From Panacagrimonas sp. (GTDB taxonomy: Bacteria > Pseudomonadota > Gammaproteobacteria > Nevskiales > Nevskiaceae), in NCBI RefSeq assembly GCF_020697055.1, contig NZ_JAJFBP010000002.1, positions 153,903 through 217,902 on the forward strand: a stretch of DNA of 64,000 nucleotides, written 5' to 3'. The notes beneath the pieces were generated by a model that made no database searches, had not been told where the DNA came from, and saw nothing but the letters and a program-made list of their open reading frames with translations. Position numbers and translations under genes: made by a program. Shown here one piece after another: positions 10,857 through 19,981 of the stretch. Every line of letters begins with the position of its first letter. The first letter of the stretch is position 1.

Positions 10857-12047
10857 ATGAAAGCCGCCGTCTTCGAACAGACCGCGACCGAGCGCGTCGT
10901 GATGGGACAACCCGCGGCCGACGCGCTGCGGGACGAGGCCGAGCGACTCGGCGCCAAGAAGGTGTTCCTGATCGCCAGCGACAGCCTCGTGCGCGGCACC
11001 CAGGAGATCGAGGCGATCCGCGCCGGGCTCGGCACACGCTGCGCCGGCGTCTTCTCCGGCGTGCAGCCTCACGTGCCGCGCGCCAGCGTGATCGCCGCCA
11101 CGGAGCAGGCCCGGGCCAGTGCCGCCGATCTCATCGTGTCGATCGGCGGGGGATCGGTGACCGACGCGAGCAAGGTCGTCGCGCTCGCGCTGCGCCACGA
11201 CCTGCGCCGGCACGAGGACTTCGAGCCCTATCACTTCGTCGTGACCCCGGAAGGTGAACTGCGCTGGCCGGCATTCGAAGGCCCGGACGTGCGCGTGGTG
11301 TGCGTGCCCACGACCTTGTCGGGCGGCGAGTTCAATCCGCTGGCGGGCGCCACCGACGAGCGCGTGAAGCTCAAGCAGGGTTACCTGCACCGGCGCATGA
11401 CGCCGATCAGCGTGATCCTCGACCCGGCGCTGACCGTGCATACGCCCGCGTGGCTGTGGCTCTCCACCGGCGTGCGCGCGGTGGATCACGCCTGCGAGAC
11501 GCTGGGCTCGCTGGCCTCGAACGATTACTGCGACGGCATGGCCGAGAGCGCGCTGCGCCTGCTCGCCGAGGGACTGCTCCGCGTCAAGGACGATCCGCGC
11601 GATCTCGAGGCCCGGCTGAAGTGCCAGGTCGGCGCGTGGCAGTCGATGGTGCCGATCATCGCGGGCGTGCCGATGGGCATCAGCCACGCGACCGGACACG
11701 CGCTGGGCGGGACGTTCGATGTCCCGCACGGACATACCTCCTGCGTGATGGCGCCGTACGCGTTGGCGTTCAACACGCCGGTCAACGGCGCACGCCAGGC
11801 GCGCATCAGCGCCGCGCTCGGAAGTCCGAACGATCCGGCCAGCGCCGTCACCGACCGCTTCATCCGCGCGCTGGGCATGCCGCGCAGCCTGCCCGAGGTC
11901 GGAGTGAAGCCGGCCGATATCCCGCGGCTCGCCGAGGCCGTGATGCACGACCTGTGGACGCGCACCAATCCGCGCCCGCTGAACAGCGTCGACGAGGTCG
12001 CCGCCTTTCTGCGCACCGCGCTCCAGCTTTCCGATCTCCCGTCATGA
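10857..12047 (+). CDS. iron-containing alcohol dehydrogenase / maleylacetate reductase family
   Basis: The 396-residue protein has the nucleotide motif SIGGGSVTDASK, the family block VPTTLSGGEFNPLAG and metal-ligand residues in VRAVDHACE, ISHATGHALGG and VPHGHTS, matching the Asp-His-His-His set of Fe-dependent dehydrogenases. It should interconvert an alcohol or a maleylacetate-like keto acid with NAD(P)H. The PTTLSGGE block is typical of the maleylacetate-reductase branch, but no ring-cleavage dioxygenase is nearby, so a plain alcohol or ketone substrate is equally likely. The ATG at 10857 follows the upstream stop by one base, and its own stop overlaps the P450 start (ATGA). Confidence 0.88.
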   Translation: MKAAVFEQTATERVVMGQPAADALRDEAERLGAKKVFLIASDSLVRGTQEIEAIRAGLGTRCAGVFSGVQPHVPRASVIAATEQARASAADLIVSIGGGSVTDASKVVALALRHDLRRHEDFEPYHFVVTPEGELRWPAFEGPDVRVVCVPTTLSGGEFNPLAGATDERVKLKQGYLHRRMTPISVILDPALTVHTPAWLWLSTGVRAVDHACETLGSLASNDYCDGMAESALRLLAEGLLRVKDDPRDLEARLKCQVGAWQSMVPIIAGVPMGISHATGHALGGTFDVPHGHTSCVMAPYALAFNTPVNGARQARISAALGSPNDPASAVTDRFIRALGMPRSLPEVGVKPADIPRLAEAVMHDLWTRTNPRPLNSVDEVAAFLRTALQLSDLPS

Positions 12048-13255
12048 ACACCGCCGCGCCCGTTTTCGATCCGATCGATCCGGACCAGATGGCCGACCTG
12101 CTCGGCACCTATCGGACGCTGCGCACGCATGCGCCGGTGCAGAAGACGCCGATCGCCGGCGGAACCTGGTTGTTGACGCGCTACGAGGACATCCGCGTGC
12201 TGCTGCGCGAGACCGACGCGCTGATGAATCCGCCGGCCCGCGACCCGGCCGCGCCGCTCGCCGGCGGCCCGGCCGAGCGCATCTATCGCGGCCTGATGGT
12301 GCTGAACGATCCGCCGGTGCACACGCGCATCCGGCGCCTGGCGGAAATCGGCATGTCGCGCAAGGGCGTGAGCGGCCTGCGCGAGCGGATCACCACCGTG
12401 GTGGACGAGGCGCTCGACGCGGTGCAGGAGCGCGGCCGGACCGAAGCCATCAGCGAACTCGCGTTCGTGGTGCCGCTGCGCGTGATCTGCGGGTTCCTGG
12501 GCATTCCCGCCGCGGATCGTCGCCGCCTGCTCGAGTGGACGCCGGATTTCTTCCGCATCTTCATTCCTGCGGCCAACGACGCGCAGGGCATCGCCGCATG
12601 CCATCGCGCCTGCCAGAACTACATCGACTACATCTCGGACCTGATCGCGTATCGGCGTGCGCGTCCCGAGGACGACCTGTTCACCGCGCTGATCCAGGCC
12701 GAGGAGATCGGTCAGCGGCTGAGCCCGGACGAGCTGGTCTCGACCGTGCTGTCGCTGCTCACCGGCGGATTCGACACCACGATGGGCATGATCGGCGCCG
12801 GTCTCTACAACCTCGGACTGCAGCCCGAACAGTTCCAGAAATTGCGCGCCGATCCCGAACGCCTGGCGGTCCCGGCGGTCGAGGAGTTCATCCGCTGGGA
12901 GTCCCCCGTCGGCGTCACGCTGCGGCATTTTCCGCGCGACGTGACGGTGGGCGACACGGTGATCCCGGCCGGCGAGCCGATCTGGATGGCGCTGCTGTCG
13001 GCCAACCACGACGAGACCCGCTTCGCCGATCCGGACCGGATCGACATCGAGCGCGCGGACAACCGCCACCTCGCCTTCGGCGGTTTCCGTCATTTTTGCC
13101 TGGGCAACAATCTCGCGCGACTCGAAGGCGAAGTGACGTTCGAACGCGTCGCGCGTCGCTGGCGCTCGATCGAGGTCGCCGGACCCGCGCCGCGGCGCCT
13201 GAACTTCCAGTTCCGCTCGATCAGCGAGCTGCCGTTGCAGTTCGAGGTCGCGTGA
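12044..13255 (+). CDS. cytochrome P450
   Basis: The 403-residue soluble bacterial P450 has the I-helix oxygen-activation motif GGFDTT (241-246), the K-helix ExxR (Glu281-Arg284) and the haem-binding loop at residues 345-354 with the thiolate Cys352. In that loop the usual FGxGxHxC reads FGGFRHFC: the second conserved glycine is Phe348, a rare substitution next to the haem. It would hydroxylate or epoxidise a hydrophobic substrate, fed by a ferredoxin and reductase not encoded nearby; the XylA-like reductase at 50.9 kb is one candidate partner. Translational coupling with the dehydrogenase suggests sequential steps. It resembles Pseudomonas/Sphingomonas terpene-type P450s, but I cannot assign a CYP family. 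Confidence 0.92.
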   Translation: MNTAAPVFDPIDPDQMADLLGTYRTLRTHAPVQKTPIAGGTWLLTRYEDIRVLLRETDALMNPPARDPAAPLAGGPAERIYRGLMVLNDPPVHTRIRRLAEIGMSRKGVSGLRERITTVVDEALDAVQERGRTEAISELAFVVPLRVICGFLGIPAADRRRLLEWTPDFFRIFIPAANDAQGIAACHRACQNYIDYISDLIAYRRARPEDDLFTALIQAEEIGQRLSPDELVSTVLSLLTGGFDTTMGMIGAGLYNLGLQPEQFQKLRADPERLAVPAVEEFIRWESPVGVTLRHFPRDVTVGDTVIPAGEPIWMALLSANHDETRFADPDRIDIERADNRHLAFGGFRHFCLGNNLARLEGEVTFERVARRWRSIEVAGPAPRRLNFQFRSISELPLQFEVA

Positions 13256-13280
13256 GCATCGGGGAAAGCAAAGACGTGAA

Positions 13281-13364
13281 CGCAAAGGCGCAAAGGAAAA
13301 GAAAGGACGCAAGGGAATCGAATTAGAAACTCTGCGGCCTTTCTTTTCCCTTTGCGCCTTTGCG
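13281..13364. repeat. long imperfect inverted repeat (terminator-like)
   Basis: Two arms of about 31 bases (13281-13312 and 13333-13364) pair with one bulge and one mismatch; each reads CGCAAAGGCGCAAAGG then A-rich on its own strand. It lies between the converging P450 and TetR genes and could stop both transcripts, although no T-tract follows. The sequence looks like a dispersed intergenic palindrome rather than a simple terminator. Confidence 0.75.
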
Positions 13365-13373
13365 GTGACGTCC

Positions 13374-14018
13374 TCAACTCTCGCCGCTTGCGAAGATCGA
13401 GCGGTCGCACACCTGCGCGACGAGGTCGATCAGCGCATCGAGCCGCCGCCCGTCGTAGCGCGCGATGAAACGCGAGCAGTAGAGCTCGATCGACCAGGTC
13501 AGCAGGTCGGCCAGATCAGGGCCCGCGAACTGCGTGGCGCGTCCGTCGCGTTTGACCTGCCCGATCGCCTTGCGGCTGAGCCTGCACAGCTCGTCCATCA
13601 TCTGTGCGTGTGCCTCGGCCACCACCGGATCGAACGGCGCCATGTCCGTCATCGCCACGAGCACCGCCTGGTGGCGCTTGAACGTCCCGATGATCCCGTG
13701 CAGCGCGTACTTCATGCTGGTGCGATCGACGTCGCCTCCCGCACGGAACCACCCGCCCGCGCTCTGGGCCACTTCGTCGGTGAGCCGCCGCATCAGGCGC
13801 TGGACCAGTTCGCCCTTGTCGCGAAAGTAGAGATAGAACGTGGCGCGACCGATGCCGGCCTCGCGCGCCAGCTGCTCCACCGTCAGGCTGCCGAACTTGC
13901 GACCGTCCTGGAGCAGGCGTTCGATCGCCGCGAGCAGCCGCTGCTCGACATGCGCGAAATCGTGGGCGGCGTCGGGGTCCGGGCGCTTGCGGATGCGGCG
14001 GGTCTTGGCGGTCGGCAT
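13374..14018 (-). CDS. TetR-family repressor, divergent from phosphotransferase gene
   Basis: The 214-residue regulator has a TetR helix-turn-helix (LTVEQLAREAGIGRATFYLYFRDKGELVQRL, about residues 45-75) and a helical effector domain. It is transcribed away from the phosphotransferase-fold gene at 14146. Between them lies a near-perfect 23-base palindrome at 14048-14070 that sits inside a sigma-70-like promoter, which makes it the likely operator of this protein. The expected behaviour is repression of the phosphotransferase and lipocalin-like genes, and probably of itself, until a pathway compound binds. Start ATG at 14018 lacks a strong ribosome site. Confidence 0.88.
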   Translation of the reverse strand: MPTAKTRRIRKRPDPDAAHDFAHVEQRLLAAIERLLQDGRKFGSLTVEQLAREAGIGRATFYLYFRDKGELVQRLMRRLTDEVAQSAGGWFRAGGDVDRTSMKYALHGIIGTFKRHQAVLVAMTDMAPFDPVVAEAHAQMMDELCRLSRKAIGQVKRDGRATQFAGPDLADLLTWSIELYCSRFIARYDGRRLDALIDLVAQVCDRSIFASGES

Positions 14019-14047
14019 GGTCCGCGGACCTTATCAGAAACTCCGAA

Positions 14048-14076
14048 TTGGTAGACATTGTGTCTGCCAATATGTA
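14048..14076 (+). promoter_or_regulatory. promoter with embedded TetR-type operator
   Basis: The arms TTGGTAGACA (14048-14057) and TGTCTGCCAA (14061-14070) pair with a single mismatch around TTG. The left arm also provides a -35 (TTGGTA, 14048-14053), and 17 bases later TATGTA (14071-14076) is a plausible -10 pointing at the phosphotransferase gene. A repressor bound to the palindrome would block polymerase directly. Confidence 0.72.
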
Positions 14077-14145
14077 CAGTGCGTCCACCATCGCGTCCTG
14101 CGCGTTCACCGAACGACGATGTCCGAGCACGAGGAGATCCACCCT

Positions 14146-15264
14146 ATGGCGAACGACGTCGCCCCCTTGAGACACGACCCCGAGGCGGGACATCCGTTGA
14201 TCGAGGACGAGCACGGCCTGACGCCGGAATGGCTGACCGCCGTGCTGCGCGCGCGCGGAAGACTGCGCGAAGGCCGCGTCACGCAGGTCACGCCCTCGCC
14301 CATCGGCAACGGATTGCTGGGCCTGAACCTGCGCCTGGCGCTGACGTACGACCGCAGCGAGGCGTCGACGCCGTCGACGCTGGTCGCCAAGATGGCGTCC
14401 AGACGCGCCGAGAGCCGCGAATCGGGTGCGGCGCTGCATCTGTACTCGCGCGAGACGCGTTTCTACCAGGAGCTGGCGCCGCGCATCGTCAAGGGCCTCG
14501 CGCCCGCGCTGTTCGCCGACGTCTCGGCGGATGGACGCCACTTCTGCCTGCTGTTCGAGGACATGGGCCCGGCGCGTGGCGGTGACCAGCTGGCAGGGTG
14601 CGGCATCGACGATGCGCGCGCCGCGATGGTGTCGGCCGCCGCGCTGCATGCGCCGCTGTGGGCAAAGCGCGAACTGCTCGAGCTGCCCTGGGTCGATCGC
14701 AACCTGATGGTGTCGCTCTACGTCGGCAAGATGCCGCCGTATGTTCCGGCCTGCATCGAGCGCTTCGCCGCAGTGCTGGAGCCGGGTGTCGCCGAGGTTG
14801 CAACGAAGTTCGGCGCCTGCATCGGCCGCTACTTCGAAAAGCACGCCAAGCCATGGACCATCACGCACCAGGACTTCCGGCTCGACAACCTTCTGTTCGA
14901 CGCGCGCGGCGGACAGGTACCCGTGGCCGTGCTCGACTGGCAGACCTTCCTGCCGGGTCCGGGTGCGCTCGACGCGACCTACTTCAATGGCGCGGGCCTT
15001 CTCGCGCCGTTGCGCCGCCAGCACGAGGAATCGCTCGCCCGCCTGTACCACGAGGAACTGGTCGCCGGCGGTGTCCGCGACTACGGCTGGGAACAGTGCT
15101 GGAACGACTACCGCCTGCACGCCGCGCACGGCCTGATCATGGGCATCGTCGGCGCCGCGATCACCGCGTCGACCGAACGCGGAGATCGCATGCTCAGCAC
15201 GATGATCAACCGCCACGCGCTGCAGATGATGGACCTCGACACGCTGGCCCTGATCCAGCGTTGA
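14146..15264 (+). CDS. phosphotransferase-fold (APH/choline-kinase-like) protein
   Basis: The 372-residue protein has the aminoglycoside-phosphotransferase/ecdysteroid-kinase fold: the catalytic loop reads THQDFRLDNLLF (HxDxxxxN) and the metal-binding loop AVLDWQTFLPGPG. It probably phosphorylates a small hydroxylated substrate with ATP. Homologues of this kind recur in steroid and terpene degradation clusters, and a drug-resistance role is unlikely in this context (inference). I chose ATG 14146 because GAGGAG lies nine bases upstream; an in-frame ATG at 14119 has none. It is followed after 28 bases by the lipocalin-like gene, and its promoter overlaps a TetR operator. Confidence 0.8.
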   Translation: MANDVAPLRHDPEAGHPLIEDEHGLTPEWLTAVLRARGRLREGRVTQVTPSPIGNGLLGLNLRLALTYDRSEASTPSTLVAKMASRRAESRESGAALHLYSRETRFYQELAPRIVKGLAPALFADVSADGRHFCLLFEDMGPARGGDQLAGCGIDDARAAMVSAAALHAPLWAKRELLELPWVDRNLMVSLYVGKMPPYVPACIERFAAVLEPGVAEVATKFGACIGRYFEKHAKPWTITHQDFRLDNLLFDARGGQVPVAVLDWQTFLPGPGALDATYFNGAGLLAPLRRQHEESLARLYHEELVAGGVRDYGWEQCWNDYRLHAAHGLIMGIVGAAITASTERGDRMLSTMINRHALQMMDLDTLALIQR

Positions 15265-15292
15265 ACGCATCGAACACCAGACAGACATCGAC

Positions 15293-16234
15293 ATGAACCA
15301 GCCTCTCGCCGCCCGCCTCGTTCCCCAGCTCGACCCCGTGCACGACGGCCGCCATCGCCTGCGCGATCTGCCGCTCGAGCGCGAATCCATTCCGTACGTG
15401 ATCTCGCTGCCCGAGCACGGCCTGGCCACGGCCATCTACACCTGGGTGAACAAGGATCACCTGGGCGGCGCGCTGTTCGGCGTGCTCGGTCCCGCGGTGG
15501 GAGGGGCGCCGATCTTCGAGGCGGTGGACGGCATCGCGATGGGCCCGGATCGCAACTTCGACGACTGGAACGTCGGACCGGTGCACCTGTCGCAGGACCT
15601 GCGCATGCAGACCTCGCGACTGCGGGCGACCGCGGCCCGCGCGCAGCTCGACATCACCTTCGAAGCGCTGCACCCGGCCTATGCATACGGCTTTCATCCC
15701 GACGGTTGCCCGGCCTACGCCGCGACCAATCGCATCGAGCAGGCCGGACGCGTGCGCGGCACGCTGGTGGTCGACGGCAGGTCCTACGCGATCGACACCA
15801 CCGGCGCGCGCGACCATTCCTGGGGCACACGCGACTGGAACCTGCCGCAGCACTGGAAATGGCTGCACGCGCAGTCCGACGAGACGGTCGTGCACTTCTG
15901 GCAGATCCAGGTGGAAGGCCGCATCGACCTGCGCGGCTTCGTGCATCGCGACGGCCTGATGGCCGAGGTGCGCACGGTGGACGTCGACTTCGCGCTCGAC
16001 GACCAGGGCCGACAGCAACGCATCGACGCCGTCGTGCACGACACCGCCGGGCGCAGCACGCGCGTGCGAGGCGAGTATTTCGCGCACTTTCCGGTGGTGC
16101 CGGTGCCGACCTGTACGCTGCTCGAAGGCGCGATGCGCTGCGAGATCGACGGTCGCGCCGCCAACGGCTGGACCGAATTCATGTGGCCCACCGCCTATCT
16201 CGAATATCTCAAGGCGCAGCGCGCGACGGGATAG
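15293..16234 (+). CDS. CrtC/AttH lipocalin-like protein of unknown function
   Basis: The 313-residue protein has no signal peptide and a beta-rich pattern with conserved Trp/Asp/Gly blocks (MGPDRNFDDWNVG, TTGARDHSWGTRDWNLPQHWKW). The RDHSWGxRDW block is the hallmark of a tandem-lipocalin family related to hydroxyneurosporene synthase (CrtC) and AttH, many members of which are annotated only as DUF7064/7065. CrtC adds water to a carotenoid double bond, so binding or hydration of an isoprenoid-like substrate is conceivable, but no activity can be assigned. It lies 28 bases behind the phosphotransferase gene and converges with glgA, whose stop is the next base. Confidence 0.6.
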   Translation: MNQPLAARLVPQLDPVHDGRHRLRDLPLERESIPYVISLPEHGLATAIYTWVNKDHLGGALFGVLGPAVGGAPIFEAVDGIAMGPDRNFDDWNVGPVHLSQDLRMQTSRLRATAARAQLDITFEALHPAYAYGFHPDGCPAYAATNRIEQAGRVRGTLVVDGRSYAIDTTGARDHSWGTRDWNLPQHWKWLHAQSDETVVHFWQIQVEGRIDLRGFVHRDGLMAEVRTVDVDFALDDQGRQQRIDAVVHDTAGRSTRVRGEYFAHFPVVPVPTCTLLEGAMRCEIDGRAANGWTEFMWPTAYLEYLKAQRATG

Positions 16235-17662
16235 TCAGGCGCGGGGCCGGGCGAGTCCCTCGTACAGCTCGACGTACTGGCGCGCCGCGACCGACCAGTC
16301 GAAGTCGCGCGCCATGCCGCGCGCCGACATCGCGCGCAGTCGCGCCGGTTCGGCGAACAGCTCGAACGCGCGCGACAGGGCGTAGCGCACGCCGCCCGCG
16401 TCGGCGTGATCGAACAGGATGCCGGTCAGGTCGGACACCGTGTCGCGCAGTCCGCCGGTGCGATGGACGATCGGCACCGTGCCGTAGCGCTGGCTGTACA
16501 TCTGGTTCAGGCCGCAGGGCTCGTAGCGCGACGGCATCATGAAGAAGTCCGCGCCGGCCTCGATGCGGTGCGCCAGCGTCTCGTCATACCCCACGTGGAC
16601 CGCGACGCTGTCCGGCGCCGTGCTCGCCCAGGCACGAAACGCCTCTTCCAGGCCGCGATCGCCGGCGCCCAGCAGCGCCAGCTGCGCGCCGCCGCGCGCG
16701 AATGCCTCCCGAACCTCGAGCAACAGATCGGCTCCCTTCTGCGGTGCGAGGCGGCCGATGAATCCGAACAACGGCCGCGCATCGGACACCTCGAGGCCGA
16801 GTTGCGCCTGCAGGCCGCGCTTGTTGGCGCGCTTTCCGGAGTCGACGGTGCCCCCATCGTAGGTCTGGAACAGCAGCGGGTCGGCGGCCGGATTCCAGGT
16901 CTGGGCATCGATGCCGTTGACGATGCCGCGCAACATCCCCGCGCGCACCCGCAGCACGCCATCCAGACGTTCGCCGAACGTCGGCGTCTGGATCTCCTGT
17001 GCGTAGGTCGGACTCACCGTGGTGATCGCATCGCTGCGCAGCAGCCCGGCCTTCATGAACGAGAAGCCGCCGTAGAACTCGACCGCCTCGGGGTGCCATT
17101 CCTCCGGCGGCAGTCCCAGCGCATCGAACTCATGGCGCGCGAAGACGCCCTGATACGCGAGGTTGTGGATCGTGAAGACCGTCGCCGGGCGCGGCGCACT
17201 GCGCCCCAGCCACAGCGCCGCAAGACCGGTGTGCCAATCGTTCAGATGCACCAGCTGCGGCCGCCAGCCCACGCCGTTCACGCCCAGCGCCAGCTTCGCG
17301 ATGGCTTCGGAGAAGCAGCCGAAGCGCCACGCGTTGTCGCCGTGCTCGTGGCCGTGCTCGTCGACGTAGGGCGAGCCTGCACGGCCGTACAGCGGCGGAT
17401 GGTCGAGAAGCCAGGCGCGCAGGCCGCTGTCGTCGACCGTGCCTTCCCACACGCGCATGCGCTGGCCGCGCACGTCCAGCTCGGTGAGCGGACGCGCGTC
17501 GCGCAGGCGATCGAGCGCGCCGCGGTAGGCGATCGTGAGGACCCTTGCGTCCAGCCCGGCGCGCACCAGCGCGCGCGGCAACGCATAGGCGACGTCGGCC
17601 AGGCCTCCGGTCTTGGAGAAAGGCAGCGCTTCGCCGGCGGCGAACAGGACGCGCGCGCTCAC
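16235..17662 (-). CDS. glgA: glycogen synthase (ADP-glucose), GT5
   Basis: The 475-residue enzyme transfers glucose from ADP-glucose to the growing alpha-1,4-glucan. The N-terminal KTGGLADV binds ADP-glucose, and the C-terminal domain has GFIGRLAPQKG and the catalytic block MPSRYEPCGLNQMYSQRYG. Length matches bacterial GlgA (about 477). I chose the GTG start at 17662 because AAGGAG lies five bases upstream and the protein then begins like E. coli GlgA; an ATG at 17677 and a longer frame to 17749 are less likely. It is the last gene of the glgB-glgC-glgP-glgA operon. Confidence 0.93.
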   Translation of the reverse strand: MSARVLFAAGEALPFSKTGGLADVAYALPRALVRAGLDARVLTIAYRGALDRLRDARPLTELDVRGQRMRVWEGTVDDSGLRAWLLDHPPLYGRAGSPYVDEHGHEHGDNAWRFGCFSEAIAKLALGVNGVGWRPQLVHLNDWHTGLAALWLGRSAPRPATVFTIHNLAYQGVFARHEFDALGLPPEEWHPEAVEFYGGFSFMKAGLLRSDAITTVSPTYAQEIQTPTFGERLDGVLRVRAGMLRGIVNGIDAQTWNPAADPLLFQTYDGGTVDSGKRANKRGLQAQLGLEVSDARPLFGFIGRLAPQKGADLLLEVREAFARGGAQLALLGAGDRGLEEAFRAWASTAPDSVAVHVGYDETLAHRIEAGADFFMMPSRYEPCGLNQMYSQRYGTVPIVHRTGGLRDTVSDLTGILFDHADAGGVRYALSRAFELFAEPARLRAMSARGMARDFDWSVAARQYVELYEGLARPRA

Positions 17663-17762
17663 GGGTTCTCCTTGCATGGCCAAGGGATCTCGGAACTTCG
17701 CCGTGAGCAGACGCGCGCCTCCCGCACCCGCCTCGCCTGGCTCGGACACCGTGTCGGCGCGC

Positions 17763-19946
17763 TCACGCGAGTTCGTGCACCGCCAGGCAGCCGAGCTCGT
17801 AGCGATTGGCCATCAGTGCGTGGCTGGGCAGGACGCGGATCTGCGTGGCCTGCGGCGGCAACGCGACGCCGCCGAAGTCGGCGTGCTCGGGGTCGTGCCG
17901 CAACAGGTGCAGCTCGGCCTGCTCGCCTTCCACCCCGCCGGCCTCGACGCGCAGATCCTCGGCGTGCAGTCCGTTGAGATCCACGCGCACTTCCAGCGGC
18001 GAACGCGATCGCAAGTCGATGCGAACGCCCGGCGCCTGCGTTTCCAGCAGCTTCTTCCAGCGCTTGAACTCGACCGCGCTGCGCGAGTTGCGCTCGCTCA
18101 TCAGGCGGCCGTGCACCGCGGCAGGCCGATACAGCCGCGTCATGTAGTCGCGCAGCATGCGCGCGCTGCCGAACATCGGGATCAGCGTGCGCATCGAATG
18201 GCGGCTGCGCCGCTCCCAGTCGGCACGGTCATCGAAGTAGAGGCGCTGCACGTCGCCTTCCAGTACGTCGAGCAACGCCGTGGCTTCGGCGCGATCGCGC
18301 TCCACGGGATCGGCCGCACCGACCGGTTCGAGCCCATACCCGTTCTGTCCGTCGCAGCCTTCGGCCCACCAACCGTCGAGGATCGACACATTGATGCCGC
18401 CGTTGACCGCGGCCTTCATGCCCGAGGTGCCGCTGGCCTCCATCGGGAACTCCGGTGTGTTGAGCCACACGTCGCAACCCTGCACCAGCGCCCTGGCGAA
18501 GGCGATGTCGTAACCCTCGACGACGAGCAGGCGGCCGATGAATTCCGGCTGCAGCGCGGTCTCGTACAGGCGGCGGATCAGTTCCTGGCCGCCCTTGTCG
18601 TGCGGATGCGCCTTGCCTGCGAACACGAGCAGCGTGGGCCGATCGTCCCGGCTCAACAGCCTCAACAGGCGCTCGGGATCCGAGAGCATCAGCGTTGCAC
18701 GCTTGTAGGTTGCGAACCGGCGCGCAAATCCCAGCACCAGCGGATCTTCCTGGTCCAGACGCGACAGCGCCTGTGCGGTCCGCTGCTCGTCCAGTCCATT
18801 GCGCGCGTGCTGCGCCTGCAGCCTCGTGCGCAACGTGTCGAGCAGCCGGCGCTTGAGCTGGCGGCGGACGCTGCCGAATTCTTCGCGCGACAACGCATCC
18901 ACCCACTCGGTGTCCGCCCGCTCCAGGGGCCGGCGCGTCCATTCGGGCAGCGCCTTGGCCATCCGCTCACGCCATTCCGGGGCGAGGAACGTCGGCAGGT
19001 GGACCGCATTGGTGACGTAGGTGATGGGGTTCAGCGCCGCCGGCGTACCCGGCCAGATGTGCGCCTCGGCGATCGATGCCACGCCGCCATGGATGCGCGA
19101 CACGCCGTTGTGGAAGCGCGAGGTGCGCAGCGCAAAGGCCGTCATGTTGAAACGATGTCCGCCGCGATGATCCGAACCCAGGCCCAGCAGCCTGCGTTCC
19201 GTGGTCTGCAGGCTGCCCAGGTATTCGCCGAGCCAGTGGTGCAGCTGCGCGTAGCTGAACACGTCGTGCCCTGCGGGCACCGGCGTGTGCGTCGTGAAGA
19301 CCGTGCGCGCGGCGACCAGCTCGCGCGCGGCGCCGAAACTCAGTCCGCCCTGCACCGCTTCGCGGATGCGCTCGAGCGCGGAGAACGCGGCGTGTCCCTC
19401 GTTGAGATGCCACACGCTCGGCTGCAGCCCGAGCGCACGCAGCGCGCGCACCGCGCCGATGCCGAGCACGATCTCCTGCAGCAGCCGCGTGTCGCTGCCA
19501 CCGCCGTACAGTCGCGACGTCACCGCGCGATCCGCTTCGCTGTTCGCCGGATGATCGGCGTCGAGCAGAAACAGCGGCACGCGCCCGACGTCGTAGCGCC
19601 ACACGTTGAGATGCAGCGCGTGCTCCGCCATCGGCACCAGCACCTCGAGCCGCTGGCCGCGCGCGTCGCACACCCGGTGCAGCCCCAGCGCAGCCGGATC
19701 GAGCGGATCGACCTGCGCGTGCTGCTGTCCGGCGGCGTCGAGCGTCTGGCGGAAGTAGCCTTCGCGGTACAGCAGGCCGACCGCGACCAGTGGCAGGCTC
19801 AGATCGCTCGCGGTCTTGAGATGATCGCCGGCCAGGACGCCCAGTCCGCCGGCATAGATCGGCAGCCGCTCGTCCACACCAAACTCGGCGCATAGATAGG
19901 CGACCACGCCCTGGCTGGGATCGATCTTGGAGTCGTCGTCGAACAT
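17763..19946 (-). CDS. glgP: alpha-glucan phosphorylase (GT35, short type)
   Basis: The 727-residue protein begins AYLCAEFGVDERLPIYAGGLGVLAGDHLKTASDL and carries the pyridoxal-phosphate lysine in EASGTSGMKAAVNGG. It releases glucose-1-phosphate from glycogen ends. It is about 100 residues shorter than E. coli GlgP and matches the compact Thermotoga/archaeal-like phosphorylase branch. The C-terminal 100 or so residues (from about LDGLHAEDLRVEA) form an extra beta-rich part. It lies 35 bases after glgC and 100 bases before glgA. Placing the breakdown enzyme inside the synthesis operon suggests turnover is controlled at the enzyme level. Confidence 0.9.
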   Translation of the reverse strand: MFDDDSKIDPSQGVVAYLCAEFGVDERLPIYAGGLGVLAGDHLKTASDLSLPLVAVGLLYREGYFRQTLDAAGQQHAQVDPLDPAALGLHRVCDARGQRLEVLVPMAEHALHLNVWRYDVGRVPLFLLDADHPANSEADRAVTSRLYGGGSDTRLLQEIVLGIGAVRALRALGLQPSVWHLNEGHAAFSALERIREAVQGGLSFGAARELVAARTVFTTHTPVPAGHDVFSYAQLHHWLGEYLGSLQTTERRLLGLGSDHRGGHRFNMTAFALRTSRFHNGVSRIHGGVASIAEAHIWPGTPAALNPITYVTNAVHLPTFLAPEWRERMAKALPEWTRRPLERADTEWVDALSREEFGSVRRQLKRRLLDTLRTRLQAQHARNGLDEQRTAQALSRLDQEDPLVLGFARRFATYKRATLMLSDPERLLRLLSRDDRPTLLVFAGKAHPHDKGGQELIRRLYETALQPEFIGRLLVVEGYDIAFARALVQGCDVWLNTPEFPMEASGTSGMKAAVNGGINVSILDGWWAEGCDGQNGYGLEPVGAADPVERDRAEATALLDVLEGDVQRLYFDDRADWERRSRHSMRTLIPMFGSARMLRDYMTRLYRPAAVHGRLMSERNSRSAVEFKRWKKLLETQAPGVRIDLRSRSPLEVRVDLNGLHAEDLRVEAGGVEGEQAELHLLRHDPEHADFGGVALPPQATQIRVLPSHALMANRYELGCLAVHELA

Positions 19947-19981
19947 CAGGGGTTCTTCTTCGTGATTTCTTCTGGGTCGGC

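Noticed and set aside
17663..17749. Longer N-terminus for glgA beginning at 17749 or at ATG 17677.
   Set aside because: The GTG at 17662 has AAGGAG five bases upstream and yields the conserved GlgA N-terminus; the longer versions add non-conserved residues.
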